Positions 32,784-41,605 of a stretch of DNA of 64,000 nucleotides are shown piece by piece. Below the pieces are notes generated by a model that worked only from the letters and a program-made list of their open reading frames with translations, had not been told where the DNA came from and searched no databases. The stretch is from JANQRA01 sp035762545. GTDB lineage: Bacteria > Actinomycetota > Acidimicrobiia > Spongiisociales > ZC4RG35. Numbering within the stretch: the stretch's first letter is position 1; the number at the start of each line of letters is the position of its first letter. Location: contig DASTOM010000025.1 of the NCBI GenBank assembly GCA_035762545.1, positions 43,339 through 107,338 of the forward strand, read 5' to 3'. Position numbers and translations under genes: made by a program.

Positions 32784-34511
32784 ATGACTACCCGCGCCGA
32801 GGCGATCCGGATGCTCGCCGAACTGGCGAAGCTGACCTCACTAGACGAGGGCTCGCCCCAGGCCTTCAAGGTTCGTGCCTATGAGAACGCCATCGCAGGC
32901 ATCGAGGCCCATCAGGGTGAGATCGACGGGCTCTCCAAGGCGGACCTGACCAAGATCAAAGGAGTTGGTGGATCGACCGCCGACAAGATCCTGGAGCTGG
33001 GCTCGACCGGCCAGGTCGCCAAGCTGGAGGGTCTCCGCGAGAAGTACCCGCCAGCGTTCGTCGAGCTGACCAAGGTCCCCGGTCTCGGCCCGAAGACGCT
33101 GAAGATGATCCGGGCCGAACTCGGGGTCGAGGACATCGAGGGTCTGAAGCGGGCCGTGGACGCCGAACAGCTCCGCGACCTCCCCGGCATGGGGGAGAAG
33201 TCCGAGGAGAAGATCAAGAAGGCGATCGAGCGTCTCGGTCTCCACGGGAAGGATCGCCGCACGCCGTTGGTGGAGGTCTTCGGCTTCGCCAACTCTCTCG
33301 CCAAACGCATCGCCGACATCAAAGGAGTGAAGGCTGCCGTGCCCTGTGGCTCGTTGCGACGCTTCTCCGAGACGATCGGCGATGTCGACGTCGTGGTGGC
33401 CACCACCAACGCACCGTTGGTCCACGAGACGGTCCTCGGCTTCGGGGAGGTCGCCGAAGTCGTGGGGTCCGGCGACACCAAGACCTCGTTCCTCACCAGG
33501 GAGGGGCTCCAGGTGGATGTGCGCACGGTTGCCCCGGACCAACTCGGTTCGGCTCTGCTGTACTTCACCGGGTCCAAGGCTCACAACATCCAGCTCCGGC
33601 AGAAGGCGATCGACCGTGGCTGGCTGCTCAGCGAGTATGGGTTGTTCGAGGAGGAGAAGGTGGTCGCGTCGAAGACCGAAGCCGACATCTACAAAGCGCT
33701 CGGTCTCGAGTACATTCCCCCGTCGATGCGGGAGGGCGGCGGTGAGGTCGAGCTCGCCGTTTCGGGCGGGCTGCCCAACCTGATAACTCGTGACGACATC
33801 CGGGGCGACCTCCACTATCACTCGGACCGGTCCGGGGACGGACGCTCGTCTCTCGAGGAGATGACGGAAGCTGCAATCGCCGCCGGTTACAGCTACATCG
33901 CTTTCACCGACCACGGCGAGGATCTGGCGATAAACGGGTCGAGCCGGGAGCAGATGCTGGAACACCGGGAGCGCATCCGGGCGCTCGACGCCGTCTATCC
34001 CGACCTGAAGATCCTCTTCGCCTGCGAATTGAACATCGGACCGGACGGGGAGCTGGACTACGACGCCGGTTTTCGGCTCGAGTTCGACTACTGCGTTGCA
34101 TCGATCCACTCCCATTTCGACCTGCCCGAAGAGCGTCAGACGGTCAGGGTCCTCACCGCTCTGGCCGATCCGGCGGTCAACGCCATCGGCCATCTCAGCG
34201 GTCGCTATGTGGGGCGCCGACCAGGGGTCGAATTGGATGTCGACGCCATCCTCGAAGGGCTGTCGGTGACGGGTGTCGCTCTTGAGATCAACGGCGCCCT
34301 CGATCGTCTCGACGCCACCACCGAGGTGACCCGGCTAGCCATGGCCCGTGACATCGACGTGGTGATCGACACCGATTCACACCACACGACGGACTTGCGA
34401 CGGATGGAATACGGCGTGTTGTACGCCCAGCGGGCTTGGGTGCCCGTCGACCGGGTCATCAACGCCAAGGAGACCGACGACTTCCTGACCTGGGTCCACC
34501 GGAGGAGATGA
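32784..34511 (+). CDS. polX: DNA polymerase X family protein with PHP domain
   Basis: 575 aa. N-terminal helix-hairpin-helix domain (KIKGVGGSTADKILELGSTG, VPGLGPKTLKMIRAELG), pol-beta-type nucleotidyltransferase palm (CGSLRRFSETIGDVDVVVAT with the metal Asp pair near 197-203, and FTGSKAHN), then a PHP phosphoesterase domain (LHYHSDRSGDG, AFTDHGEDL, CELNIGPDGELDY, IDTDSHHTTDLRRM). This is the bacterial PolX layout, a gap-filling repair polymerase with 3'-5' exonuclease. The F420-type gene follows after 1 bp. Confidence 0.92.
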   Translation: MTTRAEAIRMLAELAKLTSLDEGSPQAFKVRAYENAIAGIEAHQGEIDGLSKADLTKIKGVGGSTADKILELGSTGQVAKLEGLREKYPPAFVELTKVPGLGPKTLKMIRAELGVEDIEGLKRAVDAEQLRDLPGMGEKSEEKIKKAIERLGLHGKDRRTPLVEVFGFANSLAKRIADIKGVKAAVPCGSLRRFSETIGDVDVVVATTNAPLVHETVLGFGEVAEVVGSGDTKTSFLTREGLQVDVRTVAPDQLGSALLYFTGSKAHNIQLRQKAIDRGWLLSEYGLFEEEKVVASKTEADIYKALGLEYIPPSMREGGGEVELAVSGGLPNLITRDDIRGDLHYHSDRSGDGRSSLEEMTEAAIAAGYSYIAFTDHGEDLAINGSSREQMLEHRERIRALDAVYPDLKILFACELNIGPDGELDYDAGFRLEFDYCVASIHSHFDLPEERQTVRVLTALADPAVNAIGHLSGRYVGRRPGVELDVDAILEGLSVTGVALEINGALDRLDATTEVTRLAMARDIDVVIDTDSHHTTDLRRMEYGVLYAQRAWVPVDRVINAKETDDFLTWVHRRR

Positions 34512-34512
34512 A

Positions 34513-34932
34513 GTGGCAAAGCAATACAGGGCCCCGACCATCGTCAACAAGATCATGATGCTTATCACCAAGCTCGGAGTCGGCTCGACGTGGACTCTGG
34601 TCACCACTGGCCGTAAGAGTGGTGAGGAACGCCGCGTCCCCGTGACGCCCATCGACGTCGATGGTGTGGAGTACCTCGTCTCCCCCTACGGGGAGGTGGG
34701 GTGGGTCCACAACGCCAGAGCCAATCCCGAGGTAGTCCTCGTGAAGGGCTCGCACGTCCGCCTTGTTCGCCTCCGCGAAAAGACCCAGGATGCGCCACAT
34801 GTGGTCAAGGCCTACTGGGACGCCGAGTCCTTCCCCCGCAAGTTCATGGACGTTCCGGGTGAAGCCTCGGTCGAGGACTTCGCAGCGGTATCTGGGCGCT
34901 TCCCCGTTTTCGAGGTCGACGACAAAGGGTAA
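34513..34932 (+). CDS. Deazaflavin (F420)-dependent nitroreductase family protein
   Basis: 139 aa from GTG 34513 after GGAGGAGATGAA. Ddn-family split beta-barrel: LVTTGRKSGEERRVPVTPID (about 29-48), YLVSPYGEVGWVHNARANPE and a C-terminal FPVFEVDD. Members bind coenzyme F420 or flavin and reduce quinones or nitro compounds, which supports an F420-producing actinobacterium. It lies in an operon with polX. Confidence 0.85.
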   Translation: MAKQYRAPTIVNKIMMLITKLGVGSTWTLVTTGRKSGEERRVPVTPIDVDGVEYLVSPYGEVGWVHNARANPEVVLVKGSHVRLVRLREKTQDAPHVVKAYWDAESFPRKFMDVPGEASVEDFAAVSGRFPVFEVDDKG

Positions 34933-35008
34933 ATACGATGCTTGTAATTCGCGGCGGGATGGGTGAAGCTTTCAGTCTTGGCGATCACAATCAAGGAGAC
35001 GTAGCCCC

Positions 35009-36316
35009 TTGGCTTCCACCTTCGTTCTCGACACCTGTGTCCTGCTCGCCGACCCCAACTCCCCACTCCGATTCGACGAACACGATGTCGTGTTGCCGTT
35101 GGTCGTTGTCGAGGAGCTAGACCGCAAGAAGACGCGGCTCGACGAGGTCGGCGCCAACGCCCGGGCCGCTATCCGGCTCTTGGAGGAATTGGGTGCCTCC
35201 GCTGTGGGTGGGATGCGTGACCCGGTGGGGTTGCCCGGCGGGGGCAGTCTCCGCATCGAGTTGAACGGGATCGTCTCCGATCGGCTGCCGACGGTCCTCG
35301 ACCCCACCACTCCTGACCACCGGATCCTGGCCACCTGTCTCAACCTGCCCGCCGAGGACCAGGCTGTCCTGGTCACGAAGGACGCCTCTCTACGCATCAA
35401 GGGTGCCCAACTCGGCGTGGCCGTACAGGACTACCGGGCCGACACCGTCCAGGTCGATCAGCTGCGATCGGGGGTGATCGAGCACCGGGTCGAGGGTGAC
35501 ACCATCGATCGTCTCTTCGACGACGGCAAGCTCGTGATCACCGACCTCGAAGCGCCGGTCAACGAGTTCGTCGTGCTCAAGCACGGCGCCTCCCGTTCGG
35601 CCCTGGCACGGGTCATCCAGAGCGAGCCCGAGGTGGTCGTCGAGAGGATGCCGACCCATGTCCGCGCTTTTGGCGTCGAGCCCAAGAACCTGCGTCAGAC
35701 GGTGGCTCTGCATCAACTTCTCGATCCCGACATCCCCGCTGTCTCCCTCATGGGCATGGCCGGAACCGGGAAGACCTTCCTCTCCCTGGCTGCCGCTCTC
35801 GACCAGGTGCTGGAGCAGGGCCGCTACCGCCGCGTCTCGGTCTATCGACCGCTCATCGCCGTCGGTCGACAGGAGGTGGGATATCTGCCAGGCGATCTCA
35901 GCGAGAAGTTGGCACCGTGGATGGCGGCGGTCCACGACAATCTGTACGCCCTCTTCTCCGATGCCGGTGTCGACGGGGCGAAGGGCGCCATAGAGGAACT
36001 GGTTGCCCGGGGGGAGCTGGAGATGGCGGCGGTCACCTACCTGCGGGGACGCTCGATAACAGGTGAGTTCGTCATCATCGACGAGGCGCAGAACCTGGAG
36101 TTGTCGACACTGAAGGTGATCCTCACCCGGATGTCACGCGATTCGAAAGTGGTTTTCTGCGGCGATCTCTCCCAGGTGGACAACCCTTACATCTCTCCCT
36201 ACGGCGGGATGGCGGCCCTCATCGAGAAGTTCAAGGACTCGAGCCTCTTCGCTCATGTCTCCTTGGAGCGCTCCGTCCGCTCGCCCCTCGCCGAGATGGC
36301 CGCCACCGTTCTCTAG
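35009..36316 (+). CDS. PhoH family protein with N-terminal PIN domain
   Basis: 435 aa from TTG 35009, AAGGAG about 12 nt upstream. Residues 1-130 are a PIN ribonuclease domain (FVLDTCVLLADPNSPL, VVVEELDRKK, acidic DHRILATCL). Residues about 210-435 are the PhoH ATPase with Walker A LMGMAGTGKTFLSLAAAL and Walker B EFVIIDEAQNLEL. This PIN-PhoH fusion (YlaK/PhoH2 type) is an RNA helicase-ribonuclease pair in one chain. It converges on topA. Confidence 0.9.
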   Translation: MASTFVLDTCVLLADPNSPLRFDEHDVVLPLVVVEELDRKKTRLDEVGANARAAIRLLEELGASAVGGMRDPVGLPGGGSLRIELNGIVSDRLPTVLDPTTPDHRILATCLNLPAEDQAVLVTKDASLRIKGAQLGVAVQDYRADTVQVDQLRSGVIEHRVEGDTIDRLFDDGKLVITDLEAPVNEFVVLKHGASRSALARVIQSEPEVVVERMPTHVRAFGVEPKNLRQTVALHQLLDPDIPAVSLMGMAGTGKTFLSLAAALDQVLEQGRYRRVSVYRPLIAVGRQEVGYLPGDLSEKLAPWMAAVHDNLYALFSDAGVDGAKGAIEELVARGELEMAAVTYLRGRSITGEFVIIDEAQNLELSTLKVILTRMSRDSKVVFCGDLSQVDNPYISPYGGMAALIEKFKDSSLFAHVSLERSVRSPLAEMAATVL

Positions 36317-36340
36317 ACGCCTTCGTAGCCGGTGGAGGCC

Positions 36341-38902
36341 TCACTCACCCAAGCGGTCCCGTCTCGCCTGCAACAACTCGGCGGCGCGTTCGATGGTGAT
36401 CGTCTCAGGCGAGTCACCCTGTCGTAGAGAGGCATTCACCTCACCGTCGGTCACATATGGCCCGTACCGGCCGGACCGCACCGTGACCGGTTTGCCGGAG
36501 GCTGGGTCGTTGCCGATCTCCTTGATGTTCGATTGACGGGCCTGTCCCCGGCGTCGTGGGGGCTCCGCGAGGAGCTTCAAAGCCTCATCGGTCGTCAGTG
36601 AGAACAGTTGGTCCTCCGTCTCCAGACTCCGGCGATCGTCTCCACGCTGGATATACGGGCCATACCGCCCGTTCAGAGCTTGGATCTCGACTCCTTGCTC
36701 ATCGCTACCCACGGTGCGAGGGAGCGATAGGAGCTGCAGCGCATCCTCGAGACCGAGAGCATCCAGCTCCATCGACTTGAACAGAGAGGCCCGCTTCGGC
36801 TTGGTCTTCGACCCTTCCTCCTGCTCGCCCAGTTGGACGTACGGGCCGAACCTCCCGGTCTTGCCGTAGACGGTGAGACCGCTCTCGGGGTCGGTCCCGA
36901 GGATCTTGTCGCCCTGGTTCTGGACCTCGATCAACTCGATCGCCTTGGCCACTGTCACCTCGTCGGGAGCGAGGTCCTCCGGGATCGAGCCCCGCTCCTC
37001 GCCGCGCTCGACATAGGGGCCGTATCGACCGACACGGGCCACGATCTCGGTCCCATCCTCATCCGCACCGATCGGGATCGAGTTGACCTCTCTCGGGTCG
37101 ATCTCGTCGAGACGTGACGCGACCTTCTCCTTGAGGCCGTCGTCTCCGAAGTAGAAGGCGTTGAGCCAGGGGACGGACTCGGCTTCGCCGTCGGCGATTC
37201 GGTCGAGGTCGGTCTCCATCGAGGCCGTGAACTCGTAATCGATGAGCTTGGGAAAATGCTTCTCGAGCAGGGTGACGACGCCGAATGCGGTGAACGTCGG
37301 GATCAGGGCGGAACCCTTCTTGAAGACGTACCCTCGGTCCTGGATCGTCGTCATGATCGAGGCATAGGTGGAGGGGCGGCCGACGCCGAGTTCCTCGAGC
37401 TTCTGCACCAACGACGCCTCTGTGTATCGAGCCGGGGGCCGGGTCTCGTGGCCCGTAGGTTCCAGCCGTTCCACGGCCAGAGCGTCGTCCTCTTCGAGCG
37501 GGGGAAGGATCTTCTCCTTGTCGTCCAGCTCCGAGTCTGGGTCGTCAGAACCCTCGACATAGGCCCGCAGGAATCCGGGGAATGTGATCGTCCGGCCCGA
37601 GGCGGCGAACACGACGTCCTCACCGGAGTTGGCGCTGGCGCCGAGTCGCACCGATACGGTGACCCCCTTGGCGTCGGCCATCTGAGAGGCGACGGTCCGT
37701 TTCCAGATCAGGTCGTAGAGCGCTGCCTCGTCCGGGCCGACCTGGCCGGCGACCTGTTCGGGAGTGAGGAAGTCGCCTGCAGGCCGGATCGCCTCGTGGG
37801 CCTCCTGGGCACCCTTGGCTTGCTTTCCCGAGTACTTGCGTGGCGTGGGGGATAGGTACTCGTCGCCGTAGAGCTTGGTGATCTGGGCGCGGGAGGTGGC
37901 CACTGCCGTGTCGGAGAGCTCCACCGAGTCTGTCCTCATATATGTGATGAACCCGTTTTCGTAGAGCCGCTGGGCGACCGACATCGTCCGTGACGACGAG
38001 TAGCGCAGCTTGCGGCCGGCGTCCTGCTGCAGGGTCGAGGTCCGGAACGGTGGGTAGGGCTTGCGTGTGTAGGGCTTGGCCTTGACCGTCCGCACCTTGA
38101 AGTCTGCCTCCTGGAGACCGGTGGCGAGGGCTGTTGCCCTTTCCTGGTCGATGACGACGACCTTCTTCTTGGCGTTTCCTTCCGCGTCGAAGTCCTTTCC
38201 GCTGGCAACCCGCTCCTCGTCGATCGAGTGCAGCGTCGCTGCGAAGGTCTTGTCGGTGTCCCCGGCGGGGGCGAACGAGCCCTCGATCGACCAGTAGCCG
38301 GCGGGAACGAAGGCCATGCGCTCCCGCTCGCGCTCCACGACCACCCGGACGGCGACGCTCTGGACCCGGCCCGCCGACAGTTTGGGCTGGACCTTCTTCC
38401 AGAGCACGGGAGACACCTCGTAGCCGTAGAGGCGATCCAGGATCCGGCGTGTCTCCTGGGCGGCGACCAGTCGTTCGTCCAGGTCGCGCGGGTTGGAGAA
38501 TGCCTCTTCGATTGCGGGAGCCGTGATCTCGTGGAACACCATGCGCTTCACTGGGACCTTCGGCTTGAGCACCTCGACCAGGTGCCAGGCGATCGCCTCC
38601 CCCTCGCGATCCTCGTCGGTGGCGAGATAGAGCTCATCGGCGTCGGCGAGGAGCTCCTTCAGCTTCTGTACTTGCTTCTTGCGTTCCTTGGGCACCACGT
38701 AGAGCGGCTCGAAGTCGTTCTCGACGTTGACGCCGAGACGCGCCCATTCCTCCCCTTTGGCCTTGGCCGGGATCTCGGCGGCCGATCGGGGCAGGTCACG
38801 AATGTGGCCCATGGACGACTCGACGGTGGCCTCTGAACCGAGGAAGGACGAGATCGTGCGGGCCTTCGTGGGGGACTCGACAATGACGAGACTCTTGGGC
38901 AT
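36341..38902 (-). CDS. topA: DNA topoisomerase I
   Basis: 853 aa from ATG 38902 (MPKSLVIVESPTKARTI). Toprim domain at 1-150 with DADELYLATDEDREGEAIAW, then the type IA core with active-site Tyr in NGFITYMRTDSVELS (near 310). The C-terminus has several repeated TopoI-C domains, seen as G-R-x-G-P-Y motifs (VGRYGPYVERG, TGRFGPYVQLG, NGRYGPYIQRG, SGRYGPYVTDG) instead of zinc fingers, the actinobacterial type. It relaxes negative supercoils. The longer open frame upstream is not used because it crosses the tmk promoter region. Confidence 0.95.
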   Translation of the reverse strand: MPKSLVIVESPTKARTISSFLGSEATVESSMGHIRDLPRSAAEIPAKAKGEEWARLGVNVENDFEPLYVVPKERKKQVQKLKELLADADELYLATDEDREGEAIAWHLVEVLKPKVPVKRMVFHEITAPAIEEAFSNPRDLDERLVAAQETRRILDRLYGYEVSPVLWKKVQPKLSAGRVQSVAVRVVVERERERMAFVPAGYWSIEGSFAPAGDTDKTFAATLHSIDEERVASGKDFDAEGNAKKKVVVIDQERATALATGLQEADFKVRTVKAKPYTRKPYPPFRTSTLQQDAGRKLRYSSSRTMSVAQRLYENGFITYMRTDSVELSDTAVATSRAQITKLYGDEYLSPTPRKYSGKQAKGAQEAHEAIRPAGDFLTPEQVAGQVGPDEAALYDLIWKRTVASQMADAKGVTVSVRLGASANSGEDVVFAASGRTITFPGFLRAYVEGSDDPDSELDDKEKILPPLEEDDALAVERLEPTGHETRPPARYTEASLVQKLEELGVGRPSTYASIMTTIQDRGYVFKKGSALIPTFTAFGVVTLLEKHFPKLIDYEFTASMETDLDRIADGEAESVPWLNAFYFGDDGLKEKVASRLDEIDPREVNSIPIGADEDGTEIVARVGRYGPYVERGEERGSIPEDLAPDEVTVAKAIELIEVQNQGDKILGTDPESGLTVYGKTGRFGPYVQLGEQEEGSKTKPKRASLFKSMELDALGLEDALQLLSLPRTVGSDEQGVEIQALNGRYGPYIQRGDDRRSLETEDQLFSLTTDEALKLLAEPPRRRGQARQSNIKEIGNDPASGKPVTVRSGRYGPYVTDGEVNASLRQGDSPETITIERAAELLQARRDRLGE

Positions 38903-38912
38903 TGGTGCGCAG

Positions 38913-38940
38913 TTGACACCAGTTCGGTGGGCTATGTCAA
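38913..38940. promoter_or_regulatory. Face-to-face TTGACA hexamers between topA and tmk
   Basis: TTGACA at 38913-38918 on the plus strand and again at 38940-38935 on the minus strand, 16 bp apart, form an inverted repeat in the 70-bp topA-tmk gap. They look like overlapping -35 boxes for the two divergent genes, but the -10 boxes are poor (GTCAAT at 17-bp spacing on the plus strand). Confidence 0.35.
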
Positions 38941-38972
38941 TCTTTCCGCCCGTGTCCCACGTCCTGGTTACC

Positions 38973-39569
38973 GTGTCGGAAGTGAGCAAATACCTCGCCC
39001 TGGAAGGGGTGGATGGGAGTGGGAAGAGCACGGTCGGACGGGCACTCGCAGCGGCGCTCGAGGAGCGCGGCGATAGCGTGGTGTTGGTTCGCGAGCCCGG
39101 CGGAACCTGGCTGGGGGAGGCGGTTCGTGGCCTGCTTCTCGACTCAGAGTCACTCGACGATTGGGCCGAGGTATTCCTGTTCGCCGCCCAGCGCAGTGAG
39201 CTGGCTCGAGAGGTGGTCGAACCAGCTCTGGCCGAGGGGTCCTGGGTGATCTCCGATCGGACCTACTACTCGTCGATCGCCTATCAGGGTCGAGCTCGCG
39301 GGCTCGGGGAGGACAAGGTGCGAGCTATCAACGAGACCGGGCTGCGAGGAACCGTTCCCGATCACGTCTTCGTGCTCGACGTCGACCCGGCGGTGGCTCT
39401 GGACCGCCAGGACGGTCCCGATCGGATCGGTCGCGAGGGCCTCGAATTCCAGGTCGCGGTGCGTGACTCCTATCTGGCGTTGGCCGCTGCCGAGGAGAAA
39501 GTGGTTGTGGTCGACGGTTCGCTGTCGGTCGACGACATCGTCGAGTCGATCCTCGAGGAGGTGGGATGA
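38973..39569 (+). CDS. tmk: Thymidylate kinase
   Basis: 198 aa from GTG 38973 (or GTG 38982). YLALEGVDGSGKSTVGRALA is the P-loop, REPGGTWLGEAVR the DR(E)-type motif, and DRTYYSSIAYQGRARGLG the dTMP and lid region. It phosphorylates dTMP to dTDP. The stop overlaps holB (ATGA), giving a tmk-holB operon as in many bacteria. It is divergent from topA. Confidence 0.9.
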   Translation: MSEVSKYLALEGVDGSGKSTVGRALAAALEERGDSVVLVREPGGTWLGEAVRGLLLDSESLDDWAEVFLFAAQRSELAREVVEPALAEGSWVISDRTYYSSIAYQGRARGLGEDKVRAINETGLRGTVPDHVFVLDVDPAVALDRQDGPDRIGREGLEFQVAVRDSYLALAAAEEKVVVVDGSLSVDDIVESILEEVG

Positions 39570-40588
39570 CCGATCTGTTCGATGATGTGATTGGCCATGG
39601 GGCGGTGATCGACCTCCTCGAGTCCGAGATGGCGCAACCGGCCCAGGCGTATCTGTTCACCGGTCCGGAGTCGGTGGGCAAGGCCACTTTGGCGTTGCGG
39701 TTCGCCACAGGCCTCCTGGGTGGATCCGAGGACGAGCGCGCCCGACGGCTGGCGCTGTCCCGTTCCCACCCCGATCTCCGGATCCTCGAACCCGAGGGCG
39801 CCACCAGTCTCGGTGTCGACCAGGCCCGTGAGGTGGTGTCCAGGGCCTCCCTGGCCCCGGTCGAGGCCTCTCGTACGGTCTTTCTCTTCCCTGATGCGGG
39901 CTCGATGACCGAGCAGGCGGCGAACGTGCTCTTGAAGACCCTCGAGGAGCCGTTGGCTCAGGTGACGTTCCTTCTCGTCGCCGAATCCGAGGACGACTTC
40001 CCGCCGACCGTGGCGTCGCGGTGCCGGACTGTCCACGTCGGCCGGGTCCCCCAACCCGAGTTGGTCGAGGCCCTCGTCGGGCGTGGCATCGACGAGGAGG
40101 CTGCCAACGGAGTGGCCGTGGTGTCCGGGGGAAGGCCCGGGCTCGCCCTCGCCCTGATGAGCCAGCCGGAGGTGGCCCGTTTCCGTGAGCTGTGGCTGTC
40201 GATCCCGGGTCAGGTTTCGCCGCATCCCGGTGACGGGCAACGACTCGCCACCGAGGTTCTCGAGGAGCTGGCCCCGTTGGTGGAGGACGCCGTGGACGAC
40301 GATCTCCCCAAGGACAGGGCGCAGCGGGCCCGTCGCCGGGCCGAGATGTCCCTGCTGGTAAACGGACTCGAGATCCTCGCCTCCTGGTACTCCGACTCGG
40401 CGTCTCTCCAGCTCGGCGGTCCGATCAAGAACAGTGACCTCGACCTGGCTTCGCTGACCGATGTCTCCCCACGTCGTGCGGTCACTTCGGCGGAGGCTGT
40501 CCTCGACGCGGTGGTCGACATCCAGGCCAACCTTCGGCGAGAGCTCGTCCTCGCCAACCTCTTCTCCGAGCTGGGCACCGACGAATAG
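39566..40588 (+). CDS. holB: DNA polymerase III delta' subunit
   Basis: 340 aa. Clamp-loader AAA+ core: DDVIGHGAVIDLLESEMAQP, Walker A-like FTGPESVGKATLALRFA (about 33-49), sensor region TVFLFPDAGSMTEQAANVLL-KTLEEP, and FLLVAESEDDFPPTVASRCR with the SRC motif. The C-terminal helical domain follows. As usual for delta', no hydrolytic Walker B is obvious. It belongs to the replication clamp loader. Two structured repeats and a tRNA gene follow. Confidence 0.9.
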   Translation: MTDLFDDVIGHGAVIDLLESEMAQPAQAYLFTGPESVGKATLALRFATGLLGGSEDERARRLALSRSHPDLRILEPEGATSLGVDQAREVVSRASLAPVEASRTVFLFPDAGSMTEQAANVLLKTLEEPLAQVTFLLVAESEDDFPPTVASRCRTVHVGRVPQPELVEALVGRGIDEEAANGVAVVSGGRPGLALALMSQPEVARFRELWLSIPGQVSPHPGDGQRLATEVLEELAPLVEDAVDDDLPKDRAQRARRRAEMSLLVNGLEILASWYSDSASLQLGGPIKNSDLDLASLTDVSPRRAVTSAEAVLDAVVDIQANLRRELVLANLFSELGTDE

Positions 40589-40598
40589 CGGCAGGATC

Positions 40599-40640
40599 GA
40601 TCGTGCACATGTGCGTCTACGGCATCCCATTGCACGCTCG
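40599..40640. repeat. Dispersed structured repeat (family B), copy 2
   Basis: GATCGTGCACATGTGCGTCT... ending TTGCACGCTCG, 42 nt, just after the holB stop. It shares the layout GATCGTGCA, central CGGCAT and TGCAC-nn-TCG with copies 1 and 3. Confidence 0.65.
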
Positions 40641-40656
40641 GTAACCCGGCCCTGTC

Positions 40657-40700
40657 GATCGTGCAGCCGTGTGCCTCTGCGGCATATCCCTGCACAGTCG
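40657..40700. repeat. Dispersed structured repeat (family B), copy 3
   Basis: GATCGTGCAGCCGTGTGCCT... ending CCTGCACAGTCG, 44 nt, 16 bp after copy 2 in the same orientation. Terminal GTGCAG/CTGCAC and inner GTGCC/GGCAT can pair. Confidence 0.7.
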
Positions 40701-40744
40701 TCGACCTGGCTCAGACATGGTCGCACCTCTAACATCGAGGTGGC

Positions 40745-40816
40745 GCCGGAGTAGCTCAGTGGTAGAGCAATTCACTCGTAATGAATAGGCCAGGGGTTCG
40801 ACTCCCCTCTCCGGCT
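40745..40816 (+). tRNA. tRNA-Thr (anticodon CGT)
   Basis: Complete cloverleaf: acceptor GCCGGAG/CTCCGGC (40745-40751 with 40809-40815), D-arm GCTC..GAGC, anticodon stem ATTCA/TGAAT with loop CTCGTAA (anticodon CGT at 40777-40779), T-arm AGGGG-TTCGACT-CCCCT, discriminator T at 40816. CCA is not encoded. It decodes ACG. Confidence 0.95.
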
Positions 40817-40833
40817 CGAACTACGTTCCACGG

Positions 40834-41562
40834 ATGACACTCGATGAGCGGTTCGAGGGCGACACCCTCGACGAGACCGTCTGGTTCCCGCACTACCTGC
40901 CTCATTGGAGCTCACTCGAGGAATCGGCGGCCGACCATCAGGTGAGAGACGGGAGCTTGCAGCTGCGGATCTCGAAGGACCACCCCCTTTGGTGTCCTGA
41001 CCTCCACGGTGAGCCGCTCCGTGTCTCCTGCATCCAGAGCGGAAACGTCCCGGGCAGCCAGCCGTTTCGCGACCACCTGGAGATACGAGCGCCCGACACT
41101 GCCTTTCGCGGCTATCTCCCGTTCTGTGGGGACATCGGCGTGCGGATGCGCGGCGATGTGACATCGCGGTCGATGTTCGCCTTCTGGCTTTCGGGCGTCG
41201 AGGACGAGGCTCATCAGTCCGGAGAGATTTGCGTCGCAGAGATCTTCGGTTCCGGTATCGACGCGGACACGGCGGAAGTGGGCATCGGCCTTCACTCATT
41301 TCGGGATCCGGCCCTCCGCGAGGACTTCCACGCGGAGCGGCTCCGCATCGACGTTTCCGACTTCCACGAGTACGGGGTCGTGTGGCGACCGGGGTCGCTG
41401 ACTTTCTCGATCGACGGCAGGCTTCTCCGGCGGATCGATCAGGCTCCCGAATATCCGGTTCAGCTCATGCTCGGGGTGTTCGACTTCCCGGATCGGGCCG
41501 GGGATCCCAACCACGAGCCGCGAATGTGGGTCGAGAGGGTCTGGAGTCACCCCTTGGAGTGA
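40834..41562 (+). CDS. GH16-like concanavalin-fold protein
   Basis: 242 aa, ATG 40834, 17 bp after the tRNA. It shows the GH16/LamG jelly-roll layout: FEGDTLDETVWFPHYLPHW, GSLQLRIS, EIRAPDTAFRGYLPF, then SGEICVAEIFGSG at about 129-141, FHEYGVVWRPGSLTFSIDGR and EYPVQLMLGVFDFP. The GH16 catalytic signature is E-x-D-x-x-E; here Glu131 and Glu136 are kept but the middle Asp is Cys133. No signal peptide is visible, odd for a polysaccharide hydrolase. It may be a glycan-binding or altered hydrolase. Confidence 0.7.
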   Translation: MTLDERFEGDTLDETVWFPHYLPHWSSLEESAADHQVRDGSLQLRISKDHPLWCPDLHGEPLRVSCIQSGNVPGSQPFRDHLEIRAPDTAFRGYLPFCGDIGVRMRGDVTSRSMFAFWLSGVEDEAHQSGEICVAEIFGSGIDADTAEVGIGLHSFRDPALREDFHAERLRIDVSDFHEYGVVWRPGSLTFSIDGRLLRRIDQAPEYPVQLMLGVFDFPDRAGDPNHEPRMWVERVWSHPLE

Positions 41563-41605
41563 TCGAATCGTCCGGTCCACCCCACCTGGCTACCGTGCCG
41601 CCCTC

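Noticed and set aside
32841..34193. 450-aa minus-strand frame opposite polX
   Set aside because: It mirrors the PolX reading frame and has no domain of its own.
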